A stretch of 55,134 bases of DNA from Streptomyces griseus. GTDB lineage: Bacteria; Actinomycetota; Actinomycetes; Streptomycetales; Streptomycetaceae. A program made the translations under genes and the position numbers. Below the pieces are notes generated by a model. The model was not told the origin of the DNA. It saw only the letters and a list, made by a program, of their open reading frames with translations, and made no database searches. Below, piece after piece: positions 28,604 to 37,760 of this stretch. Location: the NCBI GenBank assembly GCA_002154345.1, contig MUNB01000037.1:1-55134 (forward strand), in the 5' to 3' direction. Each line of letters begins with the position of its first letter. Position 1 is the first letter of the stretch.

Positions 28604-29308
28604 GTGCGACCAGTCAAAGGACAACGCGCTCTGAGGCCGGTCCTCTGCGGCGTACGCACCGTCTGGAACGCCGTCGGCGACGGCTCCTTCTTCTGCCCCG
28701 GCTGCGGGGGCGACCGCAACTACCGCCGGCTCACCGGCCGCCGCCGTCTCACCGTCCTCGGCGTCCCGCTGGTCCGCCGGGGCGAGGCCGAGCCCGTCGT
28801 CGAGTGCGCCGCCTGCCTCGCCCACCACGCCCCTGAGGCCCTGGACCGCCCCACCACCACCCGGTTCTCCGCGATGCTCCGCGAGGCCGTCCACACCGTC
28901 ACGCTGGCCGTCCTCGCCGCCGGCGGCACCACCTCCCGTACGGTCCTGGAGGCCGCCGTCGCCACCGTGCGCGACGCCGGGCTCGACGACTGCACCCAGG
29001 AGCAGCTGTTCACCGTCGTCGAGGTGCTGGCCGCCGACACCGGACGCGGCTCGGGCACCGACCCGGCAGCCGAGGCCTGCGGCCCGACCCTCGCCATCGA
29101 GCTGCACGAGGTGCTGGCCCCGCTCGCCCCGCACCTGGCCACCGCCGGCCGCGAGTCCGTCCTCCTCCAGGGCGCCCGCATCGCGCTGGCCGACGGCCCC
29201 TACTGCGCCGCCGAGCGCCAGGTGCTGACCACCGTCGGCAGCGCCCTCCAGCTGCCCGCCGACGACACCGCCCGCCTGCTGGCGGCGGCCGCCCGTACGC
29301 CCTCGTAA
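28604..29308 (+). CDS. Zinc-ribbon/TerB-like protein
   Basis: 234 residues. GTG 28604 has GGAGG eight bases upstream. The N-terminal zinc ribbon has FFCPGCGGDRNYR and VECAACLAHH, two CxxC pairs. The C-terminal part is a TerB-like helical domain: FSAMLREAVHTVTLAVLAAGGT, LEAAVATVRDAGL, LAPLAPHLATAGRESVLLQGARIALADGPYCAAERQVL. TerB domains are calcium-binding helical modules linked to tellurite resistance and stress. No ter genes are nearby, so tellurite resistance should not be assumed. Confidence 0.78.
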   Translation: MRPVKGQRALRPVLCGVRTVWNAVGDGSFFCPGCGGDRNYRRLTGRRRLTVLGVPLVRRGEAEPVVECAACLAHHAPEALDRPTTTRFSAMLREAVHTVTLAVLAAGGTTSRTVLEAAVATVRDAGLDDCTQEQLFTVVEVLAADTGRGSGTDPAAEACGPTLAIELHEVLAPLAPHLATAGRESVLLQGARIALADGPYCAAERQVLTTVGSALQLPADDTARLLAAAARTPS

Positions 29309-29385
29309 CGCCTTCTCGCACCCTTCGCGGCGCCTTCTCCGCGGACGCCCCCGCCCTGGCCGCCCCGGTGGGCGACAATGGGCCC

Positions 29386-30132
29386 ATGAGCTTGTTCCGG
29401 GACGACGGCATCGTGCTGCGTACGCAGAAACTGGGCGAGGCCGACCGGATCATCACGATCCTGACCCGCGGCCACGGCCGGGTGCGCGCCGTCGCCCGCG
29501 GGGTGCGCCGCACCAAGTCCAAGTTCGGCGCCCGCCTGGAGCCCTTCTCCCACGTCGACGTGCAGTTCTTCGCCCGCGGCAGCGAGCTGGTCGGCCGCGG
29601 GCTGCCGCTCTGCACCCAGAGCGAGACGATCGCGCCGTACGGCGGCGGCATCGTCGCCGACTACGCCCGCTACACCGCCGGCACCGCGATGCTGGAGACC
29701 GCCGAGCGGTTCACCGACCACGAGGGCGAACCGGCCGTCCAGCAGTATCTGCTGCTCGTCGGCGGCCTGCGCACCCTCGCCCGGGGCGAGCACGCGCCCC
29801 ATCTGATCCTGGACGCGTTCCTGCTGCGCTCGCTCGCGGTCAACGGGTACGCGCCCAGCTTCGAGGACTGCGCCAAGTGCGGAATGCCCGGTCCGAACCG
29901 GTTCTTCTCCGTCGCGGCGGGGGGCGCCATATGCGGTGACTGCCGGGTGCCCGGCAGCGTCGTACCCTCGGCACAGGCCCTGGCCCTGCTGAGCGCGCTG
30001 CTCAGCGGCGACTGGGCGACGGCGGACGCGTGCGAGGCGCGCCATGTCAGGGAGGGGAGCGGGCTGGTGTCCGCCTATCTGCACTGGCATCTGGAGCGCG
30101 GCCTGCGCTCGCTGCGGTACGTAGAGAAGTGA
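29386..30132 (+). CDS. recO: DNA repair protein RecO
   Basis: 248 residues. An OB-fold N-terminus (SLFRDDGIVLRTQKLGEADRIITILTR) leads to the helical domain and a zinc finger (CAKCGMPG, ICGDCR). RecO loads RecA on gapped DNA with RecR. The C-terminal helix ends LERGLRSLRYV. ATG 29386 (MSLF) is chosen: GACAAT ends six bases before it, a leaderless signature. uppS follows 21 bases later. Confidence 0.95.
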   Translation: MSLFRDDGIVLRTQKLGEADRIITILTRGHGRVRAVARGVRRTKSKFGARLEPFSHVDVQFFARGSELVGRGLPLCTQSETIAPYGGGIVADYARYTAGTAMLETAERFTDHEGEPAVQQYLLLVGGLRTLARGEHAPHLILDAFLLRSLAVNGYAPSFEDCAKCGMPGPNRFFSVAAGGAICGDCRVPGSVVPSAQALALLSALLSGDWATADACEARHVREGSGLVSAYLHWHLERGLRSLRYVEK

Positions 30133-30153
30133 CACAGGGAGACTGAGAAGCTC

Positions 30154-30969
30154 ATGGCAGTACGCGGGATCCTCGGCGGCCGTAACCGGCGCACGTACAA
30201 GACCCCCGAGCCGCACCCCACGGGCGCGACGCCTCCGAAGATCCCCGGCGAGCTGGTGCCGCAGCACGTCGCCGTCGTGATGGACGGCAACGGCCGCTGG
30301 GCCAAGGAGCGGGGTCTGCCCCGCACCGAGGGCCACAAGGTCGGTGAGGGCGTCGTCATGGACGTTCTCAAGGGCTGTATCGAGATGGGCGTGAAGAACC
30401 TCTCGCTGTACGCCTTCTCCACGGAGAACTGGAAGCGCTCGCCGGACGAGGTGAAGTTCCTGATGAACTTCAACCGCGACGTGATCCGCCGCCGCCGTGA
30501 CGAGATGGACGAGCTCGGCATCCGCATCCGCTGGGTGGGCCGCATGCCCAAGCTGTGGAAGTCCGTCGTCCAGGAGCTCCAGGTCGCCCAGGAGCAGACC
30601 AAGGACAACGACAAGATGACGCTGTACTTCTGCGTGAACTACGGCGGCCGCGCCGAGATCGCCGACGCCGCGCAGCGCATCGCCCAGGACGTGGCCGCCG
30701 GGAAGCTCGACCCGTCCAAGGTCAACGAGAAGACCTTCGCGAAGTACACCTACTACCCGGACATGCCGGACGTGGACCTCTTCGTGCGCCCCAGCGGCGA
30801 GCAGCGCACCTCGAACTATCTGATCTGGCAGAGCGCGTACGCGGAGATGGTCTTCCAGGACGTTCTCTGGCCGGATTTCGACCGTCGCGACCTGTGGCGG
30901 GCCTGCCTGGAGTACGCCCAGCGCGACCGCCGCTTCGGCGGGGCGCAGGAGGCGGAAGCCGCCGAGTGA
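30154..30969 (+). CDS. uppS: Isoprenyl transferase (undecaprenyl/polyprenyl diphosphate synthase)
   Basis: 271 residues. The cis-prenyltransferase signature is [19 protein letters not shown] (catalytic Asp). Other motifs are [14 protein letters not shown] and [22 protein letters not shown]. It makes the lipid carrier for peptidoglycan from farnesyl diphosphate and isopentenyl diphosphate. Its stop is followed at once by a very strong hairpin. Confidence 0.96.
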   Translation: MAVRGILGGRNRRTYKTPEPHPTGATPPKIPGELVPQHVAVVMDGNGRWAKERGLPRTEGHKVGEGVVMDVLKGCIEMGVKNLSLYAFSTENWKRSPDEVKFLMNFNRDVIRRRRDEMDELGIRIRWVGRMPKLWKSVVQELQVAQEQTKDNDKMTLYFCVNYGGRAEIADAAQRIAQDVAAGKLDPSKVNEKTFAKYTYYPDMPDVDLFVRPSGEQRTSNYLIWQSAYAEMVFQDVLWPDFDRRDLWRACLEYAQRDRRFGGAQEAEAAE

Positions 30970-30970
30970 G

Positions 30971-31025
30971 TACGGAGAAGGGGCGGGCCCGGTGCATGAC
31001 GCACCGGGCCCGCCCCTTCTCCGTA
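30971..31025. terminator. Bidirectional terminator, 25-bp perfect stem
   Basis: A perfect 25-bp inverted repeat (30971-30995 and 31001-31025) with a five-base loop, between the convergent uppS and zur genes. It should stop transcription from both sides. Confidence 0.92.
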
Positions 31026-31031
31026 TGTCCG

Positions 31032-31466
31032 TTACGCCTTCTTCCCGGCGCACTCCGCGCAGGTGCCGAAGATCTCGACGGTGTGCGCGACGTTCACATA
31101 GCCGTGCTGGGCGGCGATCATCTCGGCCCACTGCTCGACGGCCGGTCCCTCGACCTCCACGGCCTTGCCGCAGAGCCGGCAGACCAGGTGGTGGTGATGG
31201 TCACCGGTCGAGCACCGCCGGTAGACGGCCTCGCCCTCGGTGGTGCGCAGGACATCGACCTCACCCGCGTCCGCGAGGGACTGCAGGGTCCGGTAGACCG
31301 TGGTGAGGCCCACGGAGTCGCCGCGGTGTTTCAGGACGTCGTGCAGCTCCTGGGCGCTGCGGAACTCGTCGACCTCGTCGAGCGCCGCCGCCACCGCCGC
31401 CCGCTGCCGGGTGGACCGGCCGCGTACCGGCGCTGCGTTCGTGCCACTGATCGGCGCCGTGGCCAC
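31032..31466 (-). CDS. zur: Zinc uptake regulator (Fur family)
   Basis: 144 residues from GTG 31466, which has GAGGAG upstream. Fur-family features are TRQRAAVAAALDEVDEFRSAQELHDVL, GLTTVYRTLQSLADAGEVDVL and HHHHLVCRLCGKAVEVEG, with zinc-binding cysteine pairs at Cys96/Cys99 and Cys136/Cys139 (GTCAECA). Location directly beside a zinc ABC transporter supports Zur rather than Fur or Nur. It represses zinc uptake genes when zinc is bound. Confidence 0.93.
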   Translation of the reverse strand: MATAPISGTNAAPVRGRSTRQRAAVAAALDEVDEFRSAQELHDVLKHRGDSVGLTTVYRTLQSLADAGEVDVLRTTEGEAVYRRCSTGDHHHHLVCRLCGKAVEVEGPAVEQWAEMIAAQHGYVNVAHTVEIFGTCAECAGKKA

Positions 31467-31588
31467 AGGTGCCTCCTCGTGTCGCCCGTACATGTGTCGG
31501 GCCATTGTGCCAGCCCGGCCGGGCGCACCCGGCGAACACGTACGGTGCGACTCCGTCACACGTACCGCTGTCACGGCTGTGATGGCCG

Positions 31589-32488
31589 TCACACCCGCAC
31601 GTCGTCCCGGTCCCGGCGGGCTGCCGGTACTTCCAGGGTGCACTCGGCCCCCTTCGTCTCGCTCGCCCGCGCCCGCCGTCGTGCGAGCGGAGCCGCGAGC
31701 ACGGTCAGCGCGACGAACACCGCGATGGCCAGCAGCACGATCGTCGCGCCGGGCGGAACGTCCTGGTAGTACGAGGTCACGGTGCCGGTGAGGGTCACGG
31801 CCGTGCCGATCACCACGGCCAGCACGAAGGTGACCCTGAAGGACTTGGTGATCTGCTGGGCGGCCGCCACCGGCACCACCATCAGCGCGCTGACCAGCAG
31901 CAGGCCGACGACCCGCATCGCGACGGTCACGGTCACGGCGGCGGTCACCGCGATCAGCAGGTTCAGCACCCGCACCGGAAGACCGGAGACCCGGGCGAAC
32001 TCCTCGTCCTGGCTGACCGCGAACAGCTGCCGCCGCAGCCCCACCGTGACCAGCACCACGAAGGCCGCCAGGGCGCAGATCGCGACGACGTCCGACTCGG
32101 AGACGGTGGCGAGCGAACCGAAGAGGTACGAGGTCAGATTGGCGTTGGAGCCCGTGTTGGACAGGTTGATCAGCATGACGCCGCCCGCCATGCCGCCGTA
32201 GAACAGCATCGCCAGGGCGAGGTCGCCGCGCGTGTGCCCGTACCAGCGGATCAGCTCCATCACGACCGCACCGGCCACCGCGACGGCGGTCGCCATCCAC
32301 ACGGGGCTGGTGGAGAGCAGGAAGCCGAGGCCGACGCCGGTCATCGCGATGTGCCCGATGCCGTCGCCCATCAGGGCCTGCCGGCGCTGCACCAGGTAGA
32401 TGCCGATGGCGGGCGCGGTGATGCCGACCAGCACGGCCGCGATGAGCGCCCGCTGCATGAAGGGAGGGTTGAGGAATTCGAAGAGCAT
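31589..32488 (-). CDS. znuB: Zinc ABC transporter permease
   Basis: 299 residues, with about eight membrane helices of the ABC-3 (ZnuB/MntB) type. QRRQALMGDGIGHIAMTGVGLGFLL, YGHTRGDLALAMLFYGGMAGGVMLI and MRVVGLLLVSALMVVPVAAAQQI are typical. The start codon shares one base with the znuC stop (TGATG). It forms the membrane channel for zinc import. Confidence 0.93.
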   Translation of the reverse strand: MLFEFLNPPFMQRALIAAVLVGITAPAIGIYLVQRRQALMGDGIGHIAMTGVGLGFLLSTSPVWMATAVAVAGAVVMELIRWYGHTRGDLALAMLFYGGMAGGVMLINLSNTGSNANLTSYLFGSLATVSESDVVAICALAAFVVLVTVGLRRQLFAVSQDEEFARVSGLPVRVLNLLIAVTAAVTVTVAMRVVGLLLVSALMVVPVAAAQQITKSFRVTFVLAVVIGTAVTLTGTVTSYYQDVPPGATIVLLAIAVFVALTVLAAPLARRRARASETKGAECTLEVPAARRDRDDVRV

Positions 32489-33306
32489 CAGGTCAGCAGT
32501 CCCGTCCGGACGGGCTCGGCGGCCGCGTGGGGGTGTACGTGGTCGTGGCCGGGCAGCGCGTGCTGGCCGAGCGCCCGGGGCGGCGGCCCGTCGTGCGTCA
32601 CACAGCCGTCGCGCAGGACGACGGCCCGGTCGATCAGCGGCTCCAGCGGGCCCAGCTCGTGCAGCACCAGCAGCACGGAGGTGCCCAGCGCCACCTGCTC
32701 GCGCAGGGTCGAGGCGAGGATCTCCTGGCTGGCCAGGTCCACTCCCGCCATCGGCTCGTCCATGATCAGCAGCTCCGGCTCGGCGGCCAGGGCGCGGGCG
32801 ATCAGGACCCGCTGGTGCTGGCCGCCCGACAGCGCGCTCACCGAGTCCTTGGCGCGGTCGGCCAGGCCCACCAGCGCGATGGCCCGGTCCACGGCCGCCC
32901 GGTCCGCCTTCCCGGGCCACCGCAGCCCCGTACGGGACAGCCGGCCGGAGGCGACGACCTCGCGGATCGTGGCGGGCACGCCGCCCGCGGCCGTGGTGCG
33001 CTGCGGGACGTAGCCGATCCGGCCCCAGCGGCGGAAGCGGCGCAGCTCGGTGCCGAACAGCTCGACGCTCCCGCCGGTCAGCGGGACCTGCCCGATGACG
33101 GACCGTACGGCGGTGGACTTGCCGGAACCGTTGGCGCCGAGCAGCGCGACGACCTCGCCGCGGTGCACGGTCAGGTCCACGCCGCGCAGCACGGGGCGCG
33201 CGCCGAGGGTGGCCGTGGCGCCGCGCAGGGCTATGACGGGCTCCTGGGCGGGCTCGTGGGTGGTGCTCTCACGCTCCGGCACGAGCGCCTCCGATCCGAA
33301 CGTCAC
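32488..33306 (-). CDS. znuC: Zinc ABC transporter ATPase
   Basis: 272 residues. Walker A GANGSGKS, Q-loop YVPQRTT, signature ALSGGQHQR, Walker B LLIMDEPMAGVD and H-loop VLHELG are all present. The C-terminus is His-rich (HALPGHDHVHPHAA), possibly zinc sensing. It drives zinc import with ZnuB and ZnuA. It lies 21 bases after znuA. Confidence 0.95.
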   Translation of the reverse strand: MTFGSEALVPERESTTHEPAQEPVIALRGATATLGARPVLRGVDLTVHRGEVVALLGANGSGKSTAVRSVIGQVPLTGGSVELFGTELRRFRRWGRIGYVPQRTTAAGGVPATIREVVASGRLSRTGLRWPGKADRAAVDRAIALVGLADRAKDSVSALSGGQHQRVLIARALAAEPELLIMDEPMAGVDLASQEILASTLREQVALGTSVLLVLHELGPLEPLIDRAVVLRDGCVTHDGPPPRALGQHALPGHDHVHPHAAAEPVRTGLLT

Positions 33307-33327
33307 AAGTGGTGCGGGTGATGCGGG

Positions 33328-34356
33328 TCACTTCGCGCCGAGAGCCTTCTGCAGCGCGGTGAGGTTGGACTTCATGACCTCGATGTAGTCAGCGCCCTGG
33401 GACTTCTCCGTGATTCCCTCCAGCGGGTCAAGAACGCCGGTCTTCAGTCCGGTGTCCTTCGCGAGGGTCTTCGCGGTCTTGTCGCTGGCGAGCGTCTCGA
33501 AGAAGACCGTAGTGGCCTTCTCCTTCTCCGCGATGGTGTGGATCTCCTGGATCCGGGCGGGGCTCGGCTCGGCCTCGGGGTCGATGCCCGCGATGCCCTG
33601 CTGGGTGAGCCCGTAGCGCTCGGCGAGGTAGCCGAAGGCGGAGTGGGTGGTGATGAAGGTCTTGGTGGCGGTGTTCTTCAGCCCGGTCTCGTACGCCGTG
33701 TTCAGCTCGCCCAGCTCGGCGACGAGCGCGGCGGTGTTCTTCTTGTAGTCGGCGGCGTGGTCGGGGTCGGCCTTCTCCAGCGACTTGCCGACGCCCTTGG
33801 CGACCTCGGCGTACTTCACCGGGTCCAGCCAGATGTGCGGGTCGGCGCCGCCCTCCTCGCCGTGGTTGTGGCCGTCGCCCTCGGCGTGCTCCTCATGGGC
33901 TTCTTCTTCGTGCCCGTGCTCGTCCGCGTGCTCTTCCTCGCCCTCGTGGCCGTGGTCGTGGCCGCTGACCTCGGAGCCGTGGTCCTCCAGCGTGGTGAGG
34001 GTCGCGGCGTCGACGGTGTTCTTCACACCGGACTGATTGATCGCGTCGTCCACGGCGGGCTGGATGCCCTTGAGGTACAGCACGTAGTCGGACTCGCTGA
34101 TGGAGCCGATCTGGCGGGGGGTGAGCTCCAGGTCGTGCGGCTCGACGCCCGGCTTGGTGAGGCTGGTGACGGCCACGTGTTCGCCGCCGATCTTCTCGGC
34201 CAGGAACTGCATCGGGTAGAACGACGCCGTCACCTTCAGCTTGTCGCCGTTGCTCCCGTCCGCCGCGTCGGAGGTGGAGCAGGCGGACAGAGCGGTCAGA
34301 CCGAGGGCGACTGCTCCGGCGACGGCGGTGGTGGGTATCAGGCGGCGTACGTTCAT
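33328..34356 (-). CDS. znuA: Zinc-binding lipoprotein of ABC transporter
   Basis: 342 residues. The lipoprotein signal MNVRRLIPTTAVAGAVALGL ends in lipobox LSAC. The cluster A-I substrate-binding domain has ASFYPMQFLAEKI, KPGVEPHDLELTP (metal His), DPHIWLDPV (metal His), ITTHSAFGYLAERYGL and VFFETLASDK. A His/Glu-rich flexible loop (GHDHGHEGEEEHADEHGHE) marks zinc specificity. ATG 34356 is preferred over 34365 and a TTG at 34374. Two Zur-like boxes lie immediately upstream. It captures zinc outside the membrane. Confidence 0.94.
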   Translation of the reverse strand: MNVRRLIPTTAVAGAVALGLTALSACSTSDAADGSNGDKLKVTASFYPMQFLAEKIGGEHVAVTSLTKPGVEPHDLELTPRQIGSISESDYVLYLKGIQPAVDDAINQSGVKNTVDAATLTTLEDHGSEVSGHDHGHEGEEEHADEHGHEEEAHEEHAEGDGHNHGEEGGADPHIWLDPVKYAEVAKGVGKSLEKADPDHAADYKKNTAALVAELGELNTAYETGLKNTATKTFITTHSAFGYLAERYGLTQQGIAGIDPEAEPSPARIQEIHTIAEKEKATTVFFETLASDKTAKTLAKDTGLKTGVLDPLEGITEKSQGADYIEVMKSNLTALQKALGAK

Positions 34357-34393
34357 GACAGTCATTTTCAACAAAAGTGGAAACGATTGTCAA
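34356..34393 (-). promoter_or_regulatory. Two Zur-like boxes over the znuA promoter
   Basis: On the minus strand, TGAAAATGACTGTCA (34370-34356) and TGACAATCGTTTCCA (34392-34378) resemble the 7-1-7 Zur box TGAAAATNATTTTCA, 22 bases apart. The promoter TTGACA (34393-34388), 18-base spacer, GAAAAT (34369-34364) lies inside them. Its predicted start is about the A of the znuA ATG. Confidence 0.75.
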
Positions 34394-34534
34394 CAAGGCG
34401 GATGAGATGCCCGGAAGATCACGAGGTGGCGGCGCGGGGTCTCCTCCGGGCCCCTACCGATTTGATCCAGGGGGTGCACGCGCCGGTAACCTGAGTCATT
34501 CGCCGTTCGTCGCCGTCGTAATGAAGAGAGCACC

Positions 34535-35917
<1,383 letters not shown>

Positions 35918-35934
35918 TACCCGCGCAGGTGCGT

Positions 35935-35970
35935 GAGGCCCCCGGTTCCGGGTACGGAACCGGGGGCTTC
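35935..35970 (+). terminator. Terminator hairpin after glyS
   Basis: GCCCCCGGTTCCG and its complement form a 13-bp stem with a four-base loop, extended by weaker pairs at the base. Confidence 0.85.
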
Positions 35971-36017
35971 GTCGTACCGTCCACCGGAGCCCCCGCCACC
36001 GTTCCGGGAGGTACGCG

Positions 36018-36221
36018 ATGCCATCGATCACCACCAGCAAGGTCAGCAGATGGGACCAGCACGGCCGTGAGCACGTCGTGCGGGTGAAGAAGTCGGGCAT
36101 GACACGCCAGTTGACCTGCTCCACCTGCGCCTGGCGCCGCTCGGCGCAGTTCCTGCCCTGGCTGAAGGCGGAGGAGCATCTGGCCGAGGTCCATCAGGCG
36201 ACCGTCGACCCGACGGCCTGA
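36018..36221 (+). CDS. Small C2H2-like zinc-finger protein
   Basis: 67 residues, a conserved hypothetical by appearance. LTCSTCAWRR holds a CxxC and EEHLAEVHQ a HxxxxH after an aromatic-rich FLPWLKA, giving a C2H2-like spacing (Cys34, Cys37, His54, His59 approx.). The basic N-terminus (KVSRWDQHGREHVVRVKK) could contact nucleic acid. GGGAGG precedes the ATG. No function is assigned. Confidence 0.7.
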   Translation: MPSITTSKVSRWDQHGREHVVRVKKSGMTRQLTCSTCAWRRSAQFLPWLKAEEHLAEVHQATVDPTA

Positions 36222-36279
36222 GCTCCGACGGCCTGAAAACCTGGTGCGGCGCTCGCGGGGAGCGCGGTACGGTTCCGGC

Positions 36280-36309
36280 ATGTCTTCGTTCTTCCAGATC
36301 TACGAGTGA
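36280..36309 (+). CDS. Possible nine-residue ORF
   Basis: ATG to TGA encodes MSSFFQIYE. TACGGT ends six bases before it, the usual geometry of a leaderless start. It lies 104 bases before the DUF6243-like gene and could be a leader ORF for it. No ribosome binding site is present. Evidence is limited to position and promoter geometry. Confidence 0.4.
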   Translation: MSSFFQIYE

Positions 36310-36412
36310 GAGCGCGGCGGGTGCGAACTCCCCGCCGCAGCCCGGGGACCGGCGCGACCGGCCCCCGAACACCGTCACCTGACTCACTTCACACCCCACA
36401 GGGGAGAACGCC

Positions 36413-36670
36413 ATGGCCAAGAGCCGTAACAACCTGCTCGGCGTCGGCGGACAGCGCAAGAAGCTGTCCCGCGCCGACCAGCAGGGCGCGGGTTCCGCAC
36501 GAGGCGCCGACCGCAAGGCCGCCGAGGACAAGAAGCAGGAGCTGGTCCGCAAGATGCGCGAGCGCGCCGAGGCCCAGGCGGCAGCGACCGCCGAGCCGAC
36601 CGCCGGGCAGAGCGGCGAGCCGACCGCCGAACAGGGCGGAGAGCAGGGCGCGTCGCCCGCGCAGAGCTGA
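36413..36670 (+). CDS. DUF6243-like small protein
   Basis: 85 residues. MAKSRNNLLGVGGQRKKLSRADQQG, then a charged helix KKQELVRKMRERAEAQAAA and a disordered Gln/Glu/Ala tail with the repeated GEPTAEQGGEQ. I recognise this as the Streptomyces family DUF6243 from memory. GGGGAGAACGCC precedes the ATG. Basic N-half suggests RNA or DNA contact, but function is unknown. Confidence 0.75.
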   Translation: MAKSRNNLLGVGGQRKKLSRADQQGAGSARGADRKAAEDKKQELVRKMRERAEAQAAATAEPTAGQSGEPTAEQGGEQGASPAQS

Positions 36671-36706
36671 GCCGGTACCTGAACGGCTGAGCAGTACCCG
36701 TACGAC

Positions 36707-36744
36707 GGTGTGGGCCCGGATCATCCGTGATCCGGGCCCACACC
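36707..36744. terminator. Bidirectional terminator
   Basis: A 17-bp perfect stem (GGTGTGGGCCCGGATCA and its complement) with a four-base loop between convergent genes. Confidence 0.9.
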
Positions 36745-36752
36745 CATGTGTC

Positions 36753-37556
36753 TCAGGGGGCCGTGGAAGCGGTCCCGGACGCCGCCCGCTCCGCATGCAG
36801 ATGCCGGGCGAAGAACCGGGCCCCTGTGTCGAGTTCGAACGGTGGGACACCGGTGTGCCCGCCGAGATTGGCGTGCAGGGTCTTCTCCCGGGAACCGAAG
36901 GCGTCGAACAGATTCAGGGCCGCCTGCCGGTCGTTGCCTTCGTCGTCCCACTGCAGCAGGACGTGCAGCGGAATGGTGACCCGGCGGGCCTCCTCGAACA
37001 CGGCGGCGGGCACGAGGCTCCCGGCGAAGAGGCCGGCGGCCACGATGCGCGGCTCGACCAGGGCCAGGCGGACGCCGATGGAGATCACCCCGCCCTCGTA
37101 TCCGACCGGCCCGCCGATCCCGGGCAGCGCCAGGAGCTCGTCCAGGGCGGCCTGCCACTCCGGGACCGCCCGGTCGACCATCGGGAGGATCAGGGCGTCG
37201 ACGATCTCGTCGCCGACCGGCCCGCCGCCCTCCAGCGCCCGGCGCAGGTCGGCGCGAGCCTGCTCGGCGGCGGCCCAGCGGGGGCGTTCACCGCTGCCGG
37301 GCAGCTCGATGGTGGCCGCGGCGAACCCGTACTCCGCCACGTAGTGCCGCGCCCGCGCCGCCAGCCGGGGGTACGTCCTGCCCAGCCCCAGCGGAGGGTG
37401 GCCGATCAGGATCAGCGGCGCCGCTGCGGATACGGAGGGCGTGGGGGATACGGGGGATTCGGCGGCGGGCGTCCACAGGATGCCGGGGATCTCGCCGAGG
37501 GTGAACGCACGCTCGACCACGTCGCCGTCGAGTCGCTGTTCGGAAGAGAAATGCAC
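36753..37556 (-). CDS. Alpha/beta hydrolase (dienelactone hydrolase-like)
   Basis: 267 residues. APLILIGHPPLGLG gives the oxyanion-hole region and AAATIELPGSGERP resembles the family segment before the nucleophile. The expected GxSxG is replaced by GGVISIG (VISIG at the elbow), so the Ser is kept but the -2 Gly is Val. Acid QWDDEGND and HTGVPPFE-type His (NLGGHTGVP) are present. GTG 37556 has AAAGG upstream, held inside a leader hairpin. A leader ORF precedes it. Substrate unknown; an antibiotic-inactivating role is only inferred from the control region. Confidence 0.75.
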   Translation of the reverse strand: MHFSSEQRLDGDVVERAFTLGEIPGILWTPAAESPVSPTPSVSAAAPLILIGHPPLGLGRTYPRLAARARHYVAEYGFAAATIELPGSGERPRWAAAEQARADLRRALEGGGPVGDEIVDALILPMVDRAVPEWQAALDELLALPGIGGPVGYEGGVISIGVRLALVEPRIVAAGLFAGSLVPAAVFEEARRVTIPLHVLLQWDDEGNDRQAALNLFDAFGSREKTLHANLGGHTGVPPFELDTGARFFARHLHAERAASGTASTAP

Positions 37557-37602
37557 GGTCGTGCCTTTCGGGAGTGCGCGTGAACGGCGCTCCCGGACGA
37601 CC
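37557..37602 (-). promoter_or_regulatory. Leader RNA hairpin enclosing the hydrolase ribosome binding site
   Basis: On the minus strand, GGTCGT (37602-37597) pairs with ACGACC (37562-37557), and inside it CGGGAGCGC (37595-37587) pairs with GCG-CA-CTCCCG (37579-37569). AAAGG, the hydrolase ribosome binding site, lies in the internal loop. The first arm begins at the G of the leader ORF stop codon. Confidence 0.75.
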
Positions 37603-37655
37603 TATCGCCCGACCGTGACCCCGAAGGGGAGCACCCATGTCGACATTGCGTTCAC
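37602..37655 (-). CDS. Leader peptide of the hydrolase gene
   Basis: GTG to TAG encodes MNAMSTWVLPFGVTVGR (17 residues). GAGGAGG (37670-37664) is eight bases upstream, a much stronger ribosome binding site than the hydrolase has. Its codons CTC CCC TTC GGG form a small hairpin. A ribosome stalled on it would free the downstream hairpin, so it looks like a translational attenuator. Confidence 0.75.
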   Translation of the reverse strand: MNAMSTWVLPFGVTVGR

Positions 37656-37692
37656 GGATACCACCTCCTCGGTCTTCAGCACGGCTCGCGAA

Positions 37693-37722
37693 AACGTAGC
37701 AAGGGGCACGGTGATGGTCCAA
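37693..37722 (-). promoter_or_regulatory. Promoter of the hydrolase leader, WblC/WhiB7-like
   Basis: On the minus strand TTGGAC (37722-37717), 18 bases, TACGTT (37698-37693). The -35 is preceded by GG and, just upstream, by AAAA (GAAAACCGGTTGGAC). AT-rich stretch plus GGTTGG is the pattern I recall for WblC/WhiB7-dependent, antibiotic-induced promoters. The family assignment of the promoter is inference. Confidence 0.6.
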
Positions 37723-37760
37723 CCGGTTTTCGGGCGACGACGGCAGTTCGGCGACAGGCC

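Noticed and set aside
28604..29308. Tellurite resistance locus
   Set aside because: Only a TerB-like helical domain with a zinc ribbon is present; no other ter genes lie nearby.
36384..36850. Overlapping minus-strand frames near 36.4-36.8 kb
   Set aside because: They run through a perfect terminator hairpin and the DUF6243-like gene; no family similarity.
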